Below are positions 1 through 6,920 of a stretch of 10,999 bases of DNA, piece by piece. Position numbers and translations under genes: made by a program. This stretch comes from Larix sibirica (taxonomy: Eukaryota; Streptophyta; Pinopsida; Pinales; Pinaceae). Location: positions 3,735 to 14,733 of the forward strand of contig NWUY0304712861.1 of assembly GCA_004151065.3 (NCBI GenBank). Reading direction: 5' to 3'. Numbering within the stretch: position 1 is the stretch's first letter; each line of letters opens with the position of its first letter. A model generated the notes under the pieces. That model was not told the DNA's origin and did no database searches. It saw only the letters and a program-made list of their open reading frames with translations.

Positions 1-219
1 AGATGGGTGCGGATGGTCTAGCACCTGACAGGGTTGCCTTAATGGCGAGTGTGTCTGTTTAATAAGGCTCGCCCTCTGAGTGGGCTTCTACTTGGCAGGA
101 GTCCAACTCGTATGTACTATGCAATACCGCAATATAATACATGTAGCATTATAGATTAGCGATGAAGGTCCTTTCCCCGCGTGTGAATGTTATGCTCTCG
201 ATCTGGCCTTTATGTGCAC
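1..219. other. No recognisable feature
   Basis: I translated this stretch on the plus strand and found only short frames broken by stops, for example a run opening near position 3 that ends in two consecutive stop codons (TAATAA, 60-65). It contains no tRNA-like or rRNA-like structure that I can see. Base composition is less AT-rich than the middle of the window and resembles the next 1.1 kb, so it probably belongs to the same unidentified element. Confidence 0.4.
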
Positions 220-660
220 TTACCCATCATTAATCCTAACAGCATGGCTCCTGTTGTCGAATCCATCTCCATACCGACTCTGAGTGGGAGATCATCTGGT
301 TACTAGTCATGCAAAGCAAAAGCGGTCGTTACTATAAGCTCCAATGCAAATGCAACATACAATGCATCTGTTGGCTCCTTCATAAGCTTTGGCCTTCATA
401 CCTACAAGGAAATTGTCCCTCTCTATCTCGCCCCGCCCATTCCTGGCTCACCTTCGACATTGTTGCAAATAGAACAAACCGTACCAAACGTAAGACTTCT
501 TATGGTCGTCATTGTTCCCTCACGCCCCATGTGATTTGGGATAAAGAGAATGCCAACGCCTTCTTTTATGGTATGGTTATCCCATCCGCACGTAGCCATA
601 TTTAGGACATGGGATCTCATGTTTAGGGACGATCTAAGAAGCCTGATCCAGATAAAAGCC
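220..660 (+). pseudogene. Weak unrecognised coding relic, two in-frame stops
   Basis: The frame that contains the ATG at 244 stays readable for about 147 codons, interrupted only by TAG at 304-306 and TGA at 532-534, and ends at TGA 661-663. I do not recognise the protein. It reads MAPVVESISIPTLSGRSSGY at the start, then a hydrophobic, proline-rich stretch (LYLAPPIPGSPSTLL). Two other frames over the same DNA are also open, one of them from an ATG at 309 to 605, so openness here may only reflect the higher GC content. The relic immediately downstream (656-1108) lies in another frame, so the two could be pieces of one old ORF separated by a frameshift. It might equally be non-coding. I see no splice sites that make a gene model better. 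Confidence 0.22.
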
Positions 661-672
661 TGATCCGGATAA
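639..672 (+). repeat. Tandem duplication, 18-bp period
   Basis: The 16-base words at 639-654 and 657-672 (AAGCCTGATCCAGATA and AAGCCTGATCCGGATA) differ at one base and are 18 bp apart. The period is a multiple of three, so the duplication would add six residues without breaking a reading frame. It lies at the start of the relic at 656-1108, where it encodes a KPDPDK-like repeat. Confidence 0.85.
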
Positions 673-1108
673 GCTCATTCATGAATTGGGTAATTTGGTT
701 GAAGATTCGCGCTCAACAAACTCTTGGGAAATGAAATATACCAAAACCCTCACCCTCCTCTGGTATACTAAGACACTACTCGAGCAAGCAATTACAGAAA
801 ATGCAAATGGTCGATTTCTGAAGAACTCACAGGGTCTTAGTTTGGATGCTTGAATGGAACACGCGGAAGGTTGGCTCCGTCGCATGGCCCAAGCATAGGT
901 CGACTTCAATGCAAAGCTCGATGCTCTAGCATGGGATCTAACCGAAAAAGTCTTCAACAAAGAACTCGCAAGCCAATCTGCTCCTTGGCTTATCTTTTGT
1001 CGCTAGCCCAAATCGTACCAGCCCGGAGAATCATCGAAAATCAAGAAGGACACTCAGGAAGGCCAGAAGAACAAATCTATGCCCATTTTCATCTCAGATG
1101 ACAAATAG
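656..1108 (+). pseudogene. Unrecognised coding relic with three in-frame stops
   Basis: One frame runs for 150 codons to a TAG at 1106-1108, broken by TGA 851-853, TAG 896-898 and TAG 1004-1006. Its composition looks like real protein: acidic and helical stretches such as LHELG-type and WYTKTLLEQAITENANGRF, then MEHAEGWLRRMAQA, VDFNAKLDALAWDLTEKVFN and a lysine-rich tail with KIKKDTQEGQKNKSMPIF. The overlapping open frame at 850-1101 is rich in Arg, Ser and Cys and looks like an off-frame shadow, as does the minus-strand frame at 960-679. I cannot name the family. The helical, charged character and the 3'-UTR-like DNA that follows suggest the last ORF of an LTR or non-LTR element, which is inference. 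It has no convincing start codon and may join the relic at 220-660 by frameshift. Confidence 0.38.
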
Positions 1109-1405
1109 TTCAGCTCTTGACTTAGCCTCGTCAATAGGTTTTCCAGTTAATTGTTCTATGTTTAAAAGTTATGATTGCATTATGATTTTTGGCTATGAAT
1201 CCCGGCCTATGCGGGGTTTCGTTTTCAACTACAGGCTTCAAAAACTCTAGCTTTGATATGGTTGATAACTGTAACTCTGCTTGATGATCAATTTTTGTTT
1301 TTTAAGAAGGGTATGTTAGGATGGTCATAGTGGAAATATAGCTGTAGCCATATTTGTACATTTCTTTCTTTCTATTTCAGTAAAATTCAAATTTATTAAA
1401 AAAAA
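1109..1405 (+). other. 3'-UTR-like stretch with LTR-like start and short A run
   Basis: No ORF is seen. After the relic's stop, the DNA contains a short purine run (AAGAAGGG, 1304-1311) directly followed by TGTTAGGA (1314-1321), the kind of polypurine tract plus TG that begins a Ty1/copia-type 3' LTR. It is followed by a pyrimidine-rich stretch (CTTTCTTTCTATTTC) and by AGTAAAATTC, close to a plant polyadenylation context, ending in eight A residues at 1398-1405. No matching CA end or second LTR is visible, so this is at best a truncated LTR or a processed, polyadenylated copy. It marks the change from the less AT-rich left end to the AT-rich middle. Confidence 0.28.
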
Positions 1406-1860
1406 CACAATGTGCCATTTTATAGGGAAGAAACCACTCCACTTGTCTTATTCCAAAAATCCATGCTCATGATTTAAGCATCTTCATCACTCCACAAAAC
1501 CTCATTCTTAGCGATCCTCGAAGAAAATGAAATTACAAACACTCATCATGGAATAGTATGATTATCAATGAAATAAAACAAGAAAGAAAACCGTTCAAAG
1601 GGAAGTGAAGTGCACAATAATACTTATTTGGAAAAAGAAAAAAAATGTATTCAATGGTCTGATGCACATCATCGTCATTATAAGATTTTATCAAGAAAAA
1701 CTAAGCATTGCTAGATTTGGTGGGAAATCTACCAGGCTAAATTGGTTTGTACTTACAATAGGACCACAATTTTCAGTATTTTCATGAATTCCTATGCCCC
1801 AGTATTTGCATCTAATGGTGATAACCAAGTGTTCCTCATCTTGTTGATTAATCTATCATT
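1406..1860. other. AT-rich DNA without a recognisable gene
   Basis: Both strands show only short frames. The two small plus-strand frames at 1605-1787 and 1742-1939 have no recognisable motif. The second runs antisense to the more protein-like minus-strand frame that ends at 1861. Reading on past that frame's stop, in the same minus frame, gives another 23 codons to a stop (down to about 1790), so the minus-strand relic may extend a little into this stretch. Confidence 0.4.
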
Positions 1861-2052
1861 TCATTTGACCTTCTCTCCTAGCTTTAATCTATCACCAACA
1901 AGCCATTCATGCCCATTGGGTTTGAAATCTACAACATGATTAGGATGAAACACATTGGTCTTAACTTGGTTTGAACAAGCTACAACTTTTCCAAAGGTAA
2001 CATAGCCTTTTAATACAGCTACGGCTTGAATACTAGAACTTTGTGGTGGGAC
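1861..2052 (-). pseudogene. Exon-like open frame, unknown protein
   Basis: On the minus strand a 63-codon frame opens directly after a good plant 3' splice site (TTTATTTGTAG, AG at 2054-2053) and closes at TGA 1863-1861. It begins VPPQSSSIQ and continues with AVAVLKGYVTFGKVVACS, then NVFHPNHVV and a charged end, GDRLKLGEKVK. The composition looks like real protein and there is no ATG, which fits an internal or terminal exon. Spacing of the AVAVLKGYV part faintly recalls the TNP1/En-Spm C-terminal domain of CACTA transposons, but I would not claim it. The open frame at 2469-2125 lies upstream on the same strand. GT at 2138 with AG at 2053 would bound an 86-base intron, but the codon phases do not match, so I offer no joined gene model. 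Confidence 0.35.
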
Positions 2053-2124
2053 CTACAAATAAAACATGTGTAAGTAGAGAAAACAATAAATATATAGATG
2101 CTCACTAGATAATTAAGACAAAAT

Positions 2125-2469
2125 CTAAACAACAAAACCTTTGCAATATATACACATTTTAGTAGTAGGTATCACATGACTTGTGGTTGGAGGGCCTATT
2201 GAGTGAACATTTCCATGGGACACAGGTTGAATTGCATGTTGTATTCCCTCTTGTGGCTAAGTTATCCATTTGAATCCAAAGTGACACTTTGTTTCCTTGC
2301 TAGTGGTGTAGCCTTCAAATTTGCCACCTAAGTGACATATGTTAAGGACAAGGTTGTTCTTAGCCCACCTATTGCACTTCCATTGAAGATATTTCCATTT
2401 GCCCAATATGCAACTTCCCATCTCAAGTCCCACCAAAATGTTGTTGGAACTTATTATTAGTATGCTAAA
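2125..2469 (-). pseudogene. Cys- and Trp-rich open frame with one stop, unknown protein
   Basis: A minus-strand frame runs 70 codons from just after a stop at 2472-2470 to TAG 2259-2257, then 43 more codons to TAG 2127-2125. The internal TAG could be a former Trp codon (TGG). The first part is rich in Lys, Trp and Cys (GKWKYLQWKCNRWAKNN, then ICHLGGKFEGYTTSKETKCHFGFKW) and the last part carries a CIYC pair (KMCIYCKGFVV). Paired Cys/His residues hint at a metal-binding module, but the spacing fits no zinc finger that I know. Such a long nearly open run is unlikely, though not impossible, by chance in AT-rich DNA. It could be the upstream exon of the same relic gene as 2052-1861, and a DNA-transposon origin is a guess. 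Confidence 0.3.
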
Positions 2470-2543
2470 TTAGGTTGGCAAAAAGATAGAGATGTCAGGG
2501 CATATTGATAGATGGGACCAAGAATATAGTTGATGACTAAGGA

Positions 2544-2773
2544 GACTATGAACCCCAAGCATAACACCAAAAAAGTATGTATTATAAGGATTATAAGGGC
2601 ATTGAGGGACCATAACCCTTCATATAGTATACCAAGGATCCATTTTTTCAGTTGATTCGACTATGAACCCCAAGCATAACACCAAAAAAGTATGTATTAT
2701 AAGGATTATAATGGCATTGAGGGACCATAACCCTTTATATAGTATACCAAGGATCCATTTTTTCAGTTGATTC
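2544..2773 (+). repeat. Direct tandem duplication, two 115-bp copies
   Basis: Copy 1 spans 2544-2658 and copy 2 spans 2659-2773. I see two substitutions between them (GGGCATTG versus TGGCATTG near 2613/2728, and CCCTTCATA versus CCCTTTATA near 2633/2748), about 98% identity. The copies abut exactly. The word AGTTGAT occurs just before copy 1 (2528-2534) and again near the end of each copy, so slippage or unequal exchange between short matches could have made the unit. The 70-codon minus-strand frame at 2832-2620 is produced by this repeat and is not treated as a gene. Confidence 0.97.
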
Positions 2774-3740
2774 CCTACAAGCATATATAATGCTAACATG
2801 ACAATGTATGTTATGCTAATACTGAATATCAAACAAGCACAAAATAAGTTGTCATAATTTAATCCTACAAAGATATATTTTCATAACTTTACTTTATTAT
2901 TTCATTTTTACTCTCGAGAAAGAGGTTGAAAAGCAAAAAATTTATGATGAACAATCAAATTGATCTTTAATGAGATGATATGAGCTTGGAACTAACAAAG
3001 TAATGTGTGTGTTAGGAGAGGAATGTTCCCTAAAGGATACTCTCCATAAACTCTGTGAACCTTTCATGTACAAGCAAGACCTATTTTTCATGAGTTGAAT
3101 TGTATATGAATTCAAAGAGAAGTTAGAGCCTATTAAAATTTGAAAGAATACTTGGGCTTCATCCTAATAATGGTTAGATGTACATGACCTTCAAAGCAGT
3201 ATCTATAGATCCCCCAAGACCACAAATAACTTATGCAAGCCTCACAAGTCAAGAGGAGAACATGGGTACTCAATAAGTATGAAGTTACATTAATATTTGG
3301 GTGAGAAAACCCCGAGTGAATATACTAGTTAAATCTTTAAACCTTTCCTATCAATAAAATAAAAGATGAGTTTCCTGTGATTTTAATTTTTGTACATAAA
3401 CTTAAAGGATGGTAGAGTTTACAACATTTTTAAAGTGTCCTTTGGTTTCACCCTCACCATGCAATAACCGCTTGATTTAGGTGACCTCCCAAGGAGCTAG
3501 TGCAAACCTCCCAAGACATAATATGAACATGAATACTTAATAAGCATGGAATCATGATTGACCCCGAAGCTTTGAATTACCATTCACCCTCGTCATTACA
3601 AGATTTGTATTTATGATTATGTACACTCACAACTATGGAGTTCTAGGCAAATTCATAGTCACTTACTCGCCTTCGTCTCAATGAGTGTTATTTAAGGAAG
3701 GACCCTAATACCCTAACCTAAGCACTTACCTTTCAGTGCA
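2774..3740. other. AT-rich DNA, no gene seen
   Basis: No frame of useful length or protein-like composition was found on either strand. Two phrases recur in diverged form: around 3206-3290 (CCCCCAAGACCACAA ... GGTACTCAATAAGTATGAA) and around 3485-3555 (CTCCCAAGACATAAT ... ATACTTAATAAGCATGGAA). This suggests an old local duplication of roughly 280 bp spacing, too worn for me to give boundaries. Confidence 0.4.
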
Positions 3741-3872
3741 AATATCGAATGACCTAAAGTTTTCACTCTTGCAAATGATTGTGTAAACCATAATACTTAT
3801 GCTCACATATTGAAATGACCGAAATTTTTCACCCTTGCAAATGATGTTGTGAACCTAAATACTTATGATTGC
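3741..3872 (+). repeat. Imperfect tandem repeat, 66-bp period
   Basis: Two copies, 3741-3806 and 3807-3872, align at a constant offset of 66 bp. Anchors are GACC at 3751 and 3817, CACTCTTGCAAATGAT at 3764 against CACCCTTGCAAATGAT at 3830, and AATACTTATG ending each copy. By hand count about three-quarters of positions match, so it is clearly older than the 115-bp duplication. Confidence 0.85.
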
Positions 3873-4945
3873 ATCTTCAAGTGCAAGTGGAGTTGGATTT
3901 TAGTTTCTAATTGATGTTAGCCTACAACTTTATGGTGGCACCCTTCACTACAACTATTAGCACTTGCTTTCATACCTATGAGTGTGACAATAAAGGCAAC
4001 ACCCACCTCAAGTCGTTATCTCTAAGTGAACGTTACAAATCATCCATGAAAAGGGCAGTGCATTCATTAAGGATATCTTGTAAATTAGATCGTGATTGTA
4101 ATTTAATGTGCTCCTAGTATAACCAAATGTTGAGGGAATTCTCCCTTCATCATGATCCAAGCTTGATCATCATCCAACTAGGTTATGAGGGATTAGTGTA
4201 TTTGAGCCCTATCCTATCAAAAGGATTGTTAATTTTGGTTTTACAATGAGAGCAGATGGATTTATCATCATATTTAACCAAGACATGCAATTCACTAGGT
4301 AAGTTAGTGCATTGATGCATTCTGTGTGGGTGAATATGCGGAGATTGTTCAAGTTTTGTTAATCAAATCCCTTACTTGTGGAGATGATAATAATCTCATT
4401 GACACCGTTTCTCCTATTCTAATATTTATATTCCTTTTGTACTACCACTCAAAACGTCTATACTATTCACTCGTCATTATGAACCCCACCCATGCTAGGA
4501 AGGTTGCGAGTCTTCATTAGAGATCGATTGATTAATAGTTTACTCAAATTCCTTGTGAGGTAAAGATGGCTGACTCACCAAATTTTCTTGTGGCTATCCT
4601 ATTTTCACATAAGCTAAGGGTTGCCATAAAATTGTAAAAATATTTGTCACGATTTTGTAATTATAATCCTTCGACATTATGAAAATGATATTAAACTAAC
4701 TATTAAACAACTTTGTTAGAATAGTGGTGCTATGAAAAAAGAAGATCTACACATGAAATTATGTATAATTTTGGATTTTATGGATGAGTTGTATTAAAAC
4801 GAAAAAAATATAGATAATAAAACTTAGATGAGTAGTACTAATAATGTAAAAGTTAAATTCAAATAATAATATCTATTTTCCAATTATGGATGTTGAGATA
4901 CCGTTAAAGTAACCTTATTTGCTTCTCAATCTACAATCTACATGA
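3873..4945. other. AT-rich DNA, no gene supported
   Basis: Two short plus-strand frames (3911-4117 and 4326-4520) have ATG starts but no recognisable motif. Their neighbouring frames are also fairly open, so I do not call them genes. A near-perfect 18-base palindrome with one extra base lies at 4152-4170 (ATGATCCAAGCTTGATCAT). From about 4620 to 4945 the DNA is especially AT-rich with poly-A and poly-T runs and shows nothing coding. Confidence 0.4.
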
Positions 4946-5008
4946 ACCAATTCCATAACATTAAAAGTAAACAATTATTTATTGGGACCAATTCCATAAA
5001 ATTAAAAG
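4946..5008 (+). repeat. Short direct repeat, 41-bp period
   Basis: The 22-base words at 4946-4967 and 4987-5008 (ACCAATTCCATAACATTAAA... and ACCAATTCCATAAAATTAAA...) differ at one base. The 19 bases between them are unrelated AT-rich sequence. Confidence 0.85.
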
Positions 5009-5014
5009 GGAATA

Positions 5015-5114
5015 TTTTTTTAAGAAATAGTGAATGTAGAATGATTATATTAAATGTAATGCAGAGAAGATTTTTTTTAAAGAAATAGTGAAGGTAGAAT
5101 GACTATATAAAATG
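5015..5114 (+). repeat. Tandem repeat, 58-bp period
   Basis: A T run followed by AAGAAATAGTGAATGTAGAA and a short AT tail (5015-5056) recurs at 5071-5114 as AAGAAATAGTGAAGGTAGAA with its tail. There are three mismatches in the 35 bases compared and the offset is a constant 58 bp. The second copy ends at the point where the RNase H relic becomes readable, so the duplication lies where the N-terminal part of that domain should be. Confidence 0.88.
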
Positions 5115-5482
5115 GGGTCATTTATGACTCAAGAGAAAAAGTTATCAGAACCTATGCGTGGGGTTTAGGAAAGCGCACGAACAATTATGTTGAATGGGTC
5201 GCCTTGATGTAAGGGATGGAGTGCATGTACGAACTTTAACTTGAATAATTTAACATCATCGGAGACTCATGGATTGTATTTCAATCCATGAACGACATTC
5301 TTAGTTATAAGGAGGTTAAAAATGGTTTCCAAAGAAGAATTGCTAAGTTTTTTCCAAACATTTCTAAGGTCTACTTCTTCCACATCAAAAGATGCCACAA
5401 TGAGAAAGTGAATCAATTGGCAAGTGAAGGAGTTAGGTTAAAGGAAGGGGTCTTATCCCTCAACAACTCCCCCCACTTGTGA
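5111..5482 (+). pseudogene. RNase H domain relic from a retrotransposon
   Basis: One frame reads through an RNase H fold of the type found at the end of retrotransposon polyproteins. It shows a first strand NGVIYDS, then YAWGLGKRTNNYVEW with the catalytic Glu at 5192-5194, then IIGDSWIV with the catalytic Asp at 5264-5266, and a C-terminal part with RRIAKFFP, FFHIKRCHNEKVNQLASEGV. Where the family usually has N..AD.LA, this copy reads N-E-K-V-N-Q-L-A, so the last Asp position holds Asn (5411-5413). That may be decay or a lineage trait. The first catalytic Asp (the DG motif) is missing because the frame is closed upstream by TAA 5108-5110 and a local repeat. Internal stops lie at 5210-5212, 5237-5239 and 5246-5248, and TGA ends the frame at 5480-5482. 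The parent may be a Ty3/gypsy element with an extra RNase H or a LINE ORF2, and I cannot decide which. Confidence 0.8.
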
Positions 5483-5686
5483 ATGGTTGTGTGCTCTTCG
5501 ATGACTAACTTAATGGATGTTATATCGAAGGCATGGTGGTTAAATGCGGTGGAATGTCGTCGTTTGAGTTGCACGCCATATGGATGGACAATGTTTCAAG
5601 CTGGCACAGTAAGGTCTTATCATTTTATTCCTAGATTTGCTCTTCATTACCTCACTCCTACTAAGCATTATGGTAATGTGTTATAA
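5483..5686 (+). pseudogene. Linker between RNase H and helical ORF, frame unresolved
   Basis: Two frames are plausible. The RNase H frame continues past its TGA as 67 codons to TAA 5684-5686, rich in Trp and Cys (KAWWLNAVECRRLSC). The adjacent frame reads NGCVLFDD, stop, then CYIEGMVVKCGGMSSFELHA, IWMDNVSSWHSKVLSFYS and more stops, which I find more protein-like. I recognise no domain in either. No integrase zinc-binding HHCC motif is visible, which argues against the usual Ty3/gypsy order of RNase H followed by integrase. This piece may join the RNase H relic to the frame starting near 5679. Confidence 0.35.
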
Positions 5687-6364
5687 TGGCTGCCCCCTCG
5701 AAATTCTTGGAGACATAAAGCTTTTGGAAGCTCAAATGCTTCTTGCCTCTTTGCATCTTTCTAAGAGCCTTTCAGTCAGAGAGGATTTGCTGATGTAGAA
5801 GGACATTGCCATGGCTGAGAGAGATATCTCTTTGAGAAAATAAATGAAGGTGCACCACCCGAAAGAGGATTATGGTTTGAAGTATGTCATGCAGGAGATC
5901 AGGGGCATCAAGCAATATATGGTGGACCTTAAGAAAATCGCTAGGTGTGTTTTGGGGTGGTATAAGTGAGACTGGAGGAGTCTAAGCAAACCGGTCTGGA
6001 TTTTACCCATTTCAAAACTCGCTTGGAGGATGCCAAGTTCGGTTACAGAGTGCATATTTTTGAAGTAGAAGAACTAAAGAAGCACGTCTAAAAAATGGAG
6101 CATGTTCTGAATGCTAAGATTGATGGGGTTCACAGAATGATAGTGGAGCTGCATAGGATCATCCATGAGCAAAGCATGAACTTTGTTGAGCGGAATGATG
6201 ACCGCTTCATTCAACTCAAGGAGATATTGGAAGAAATATAGACAGATGTCAACAGTCTGTATTGTGGGAATAGTGAGCCAACTAGGGAGCATGTAAAGGC
6301 TTCCCTAATGGATGGTGCATCTGCTATTCAGCCAGAAATCAACGAAGACCTTGTCCACAAATGA
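5679..6364 (+). pseudogene. Helical, probably coiled-coil ORF relic, unknown family
   Basis: Two frames join into about 228 codons. From 5679 to about 5963 the frame reads LLEAQMLLASLHLSKSLSV, a stop (5796-5798), DIAMAERDISLRK, a stop (5841-5843), then YGLKYVMQEIRGIKQYMVDL. A one-frame shift at about 5964-5966 leads into VRLEESKQTGLDFTHFKTRL, VHIFEVEELKKHV, a stop (6089-6091), VHRMIVELHRIIHEQSMNFV, RFIQLKEILEEI, a stop (6239-6241) and a tail closing with TGA at 6362-6364. Leucine, isoleucine and valine recur at roughly heptad spacing among charged residues, as in coiled coils. I recognise no named family. Its position after an RNase H relic suggests an extra 3' ORF of a retrotransposon, which is inference. 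The open minus-strand frames at 6055-5870 and 6292-6074 are shadows of it. Confidence 0.6.
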
Positions 6365-6920
6365 GGTTGTTATCACTCTTTTTTTTGTCTAAGTTTTAAT
6401 AGATGTTTTTTCTGCATACTATTAGGATATATGTTTGTTAAGTTCTATACTGTAAGAAGCAGTAGATCTAGTTTGGATATAGTCTACAAAGTCTCTGAAC
6501 TGATGGAAGTTTTTGTGGGTCTTTTCTGTTCTAAAACTCTAATTTCAGACCTTTGATATGGTTTTTGCCGCAACCTTTTATAATATAAATCATTTTTCTC
6601 GTTTATGTTAACAACACAATGACTATATAAAATGTAATTCCTTTAGAGATGTTTGAATATTGGAATACACAAACCTACCTGGATTGTTGAGATTGGGAGG
6701 GGTCGAGATCTTTTGAGAATCGGGGTTTGGGCACCTGGTTTTTTAAAACCCTAGATAGGTCTTACCTACAAACTCTGCAATGGACTTGGTGTCAAGGAAA
6801 CTATTTTTTGTTATCCCGGTACCAACCAAGAGAAAAATGTGGGAATGGATGTTTTTTTCATTGCAGTTATTTTTGGTTTTCCTAGGTTACCTCTCTTAGG
6901 TTTACTAGGGTTTTTGGTCT
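6365..6920 (+). other. Non-coding stretch between the coiled-coil relic and the LINE
   Basis: Position 6365 to about 6620 is AT-rich and 3'-UTR-like, with T runs and the phrase AAAACTCT ... CTTTGATATGGTT (6533-6563) that also occurs near 1241-1263. From about 6660 to 6920 the DNA becomes G- and T-richer (GGGAGGGGTCGAGATC, then CGGGGTTTGGGCACC). That part is probably the 5' untranslated leader of the LINE, but I cannot see its exact 5' end or a target-site duplication. Two stretches look like splice acceptors (TTTTTTTCATTGCAG near 6850-6867 and the T run before TTTTAGGC near 6945). I see no gene that would use them. Confidence 0.4.

Noticed and set aside
309-1101. Several overlapping frames on both strands (309-605 plus, 620-423 minus, 960-679 minus, 850-1101 plus)
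   Set aside because: They overlap one another and the more protein-like frames at 220-660 and 656-1108. Their Arg/Ser/Cys-rich wording looks off-frame. I kept only the best frame in each part.
2620-2832. Minus-strand 70-codon hydrophobic frame
   Set aside because: It is created by the 115-bp tandem duplication, with the same phrase (KKWILGILY and EKMDPWYTI regions) encoded by the two copies. There is no other support.
4152-4170. Near-palindrome ATGATCCAAGCTTGATCAT as a possible operator or hairpin
   Set aside because: It is short, has an extra base off centre and stands alone in AT-rich plant DNA. Nothing links it to a gene.
3911-4520. Plus-strand ATG-started frames at 3911-4117 and 4326-4520
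   Set aside because: They are short, without motif or neighbours, and of a length that is common by chance. No support for a gene.
5870-6292. Minus-strand frames at 6055-5870 and 6292-6074
   Set aside because: They lie antisense to the helical ORF relic. Their openness follows from its codon use.
5111-6364. Endogenous pararetrovirus as the source of the RNase H
   Set aside because: I see no movement protein, coat zinc knuckle or protease nearby, and the RNase H wording suits a retrotransposon.
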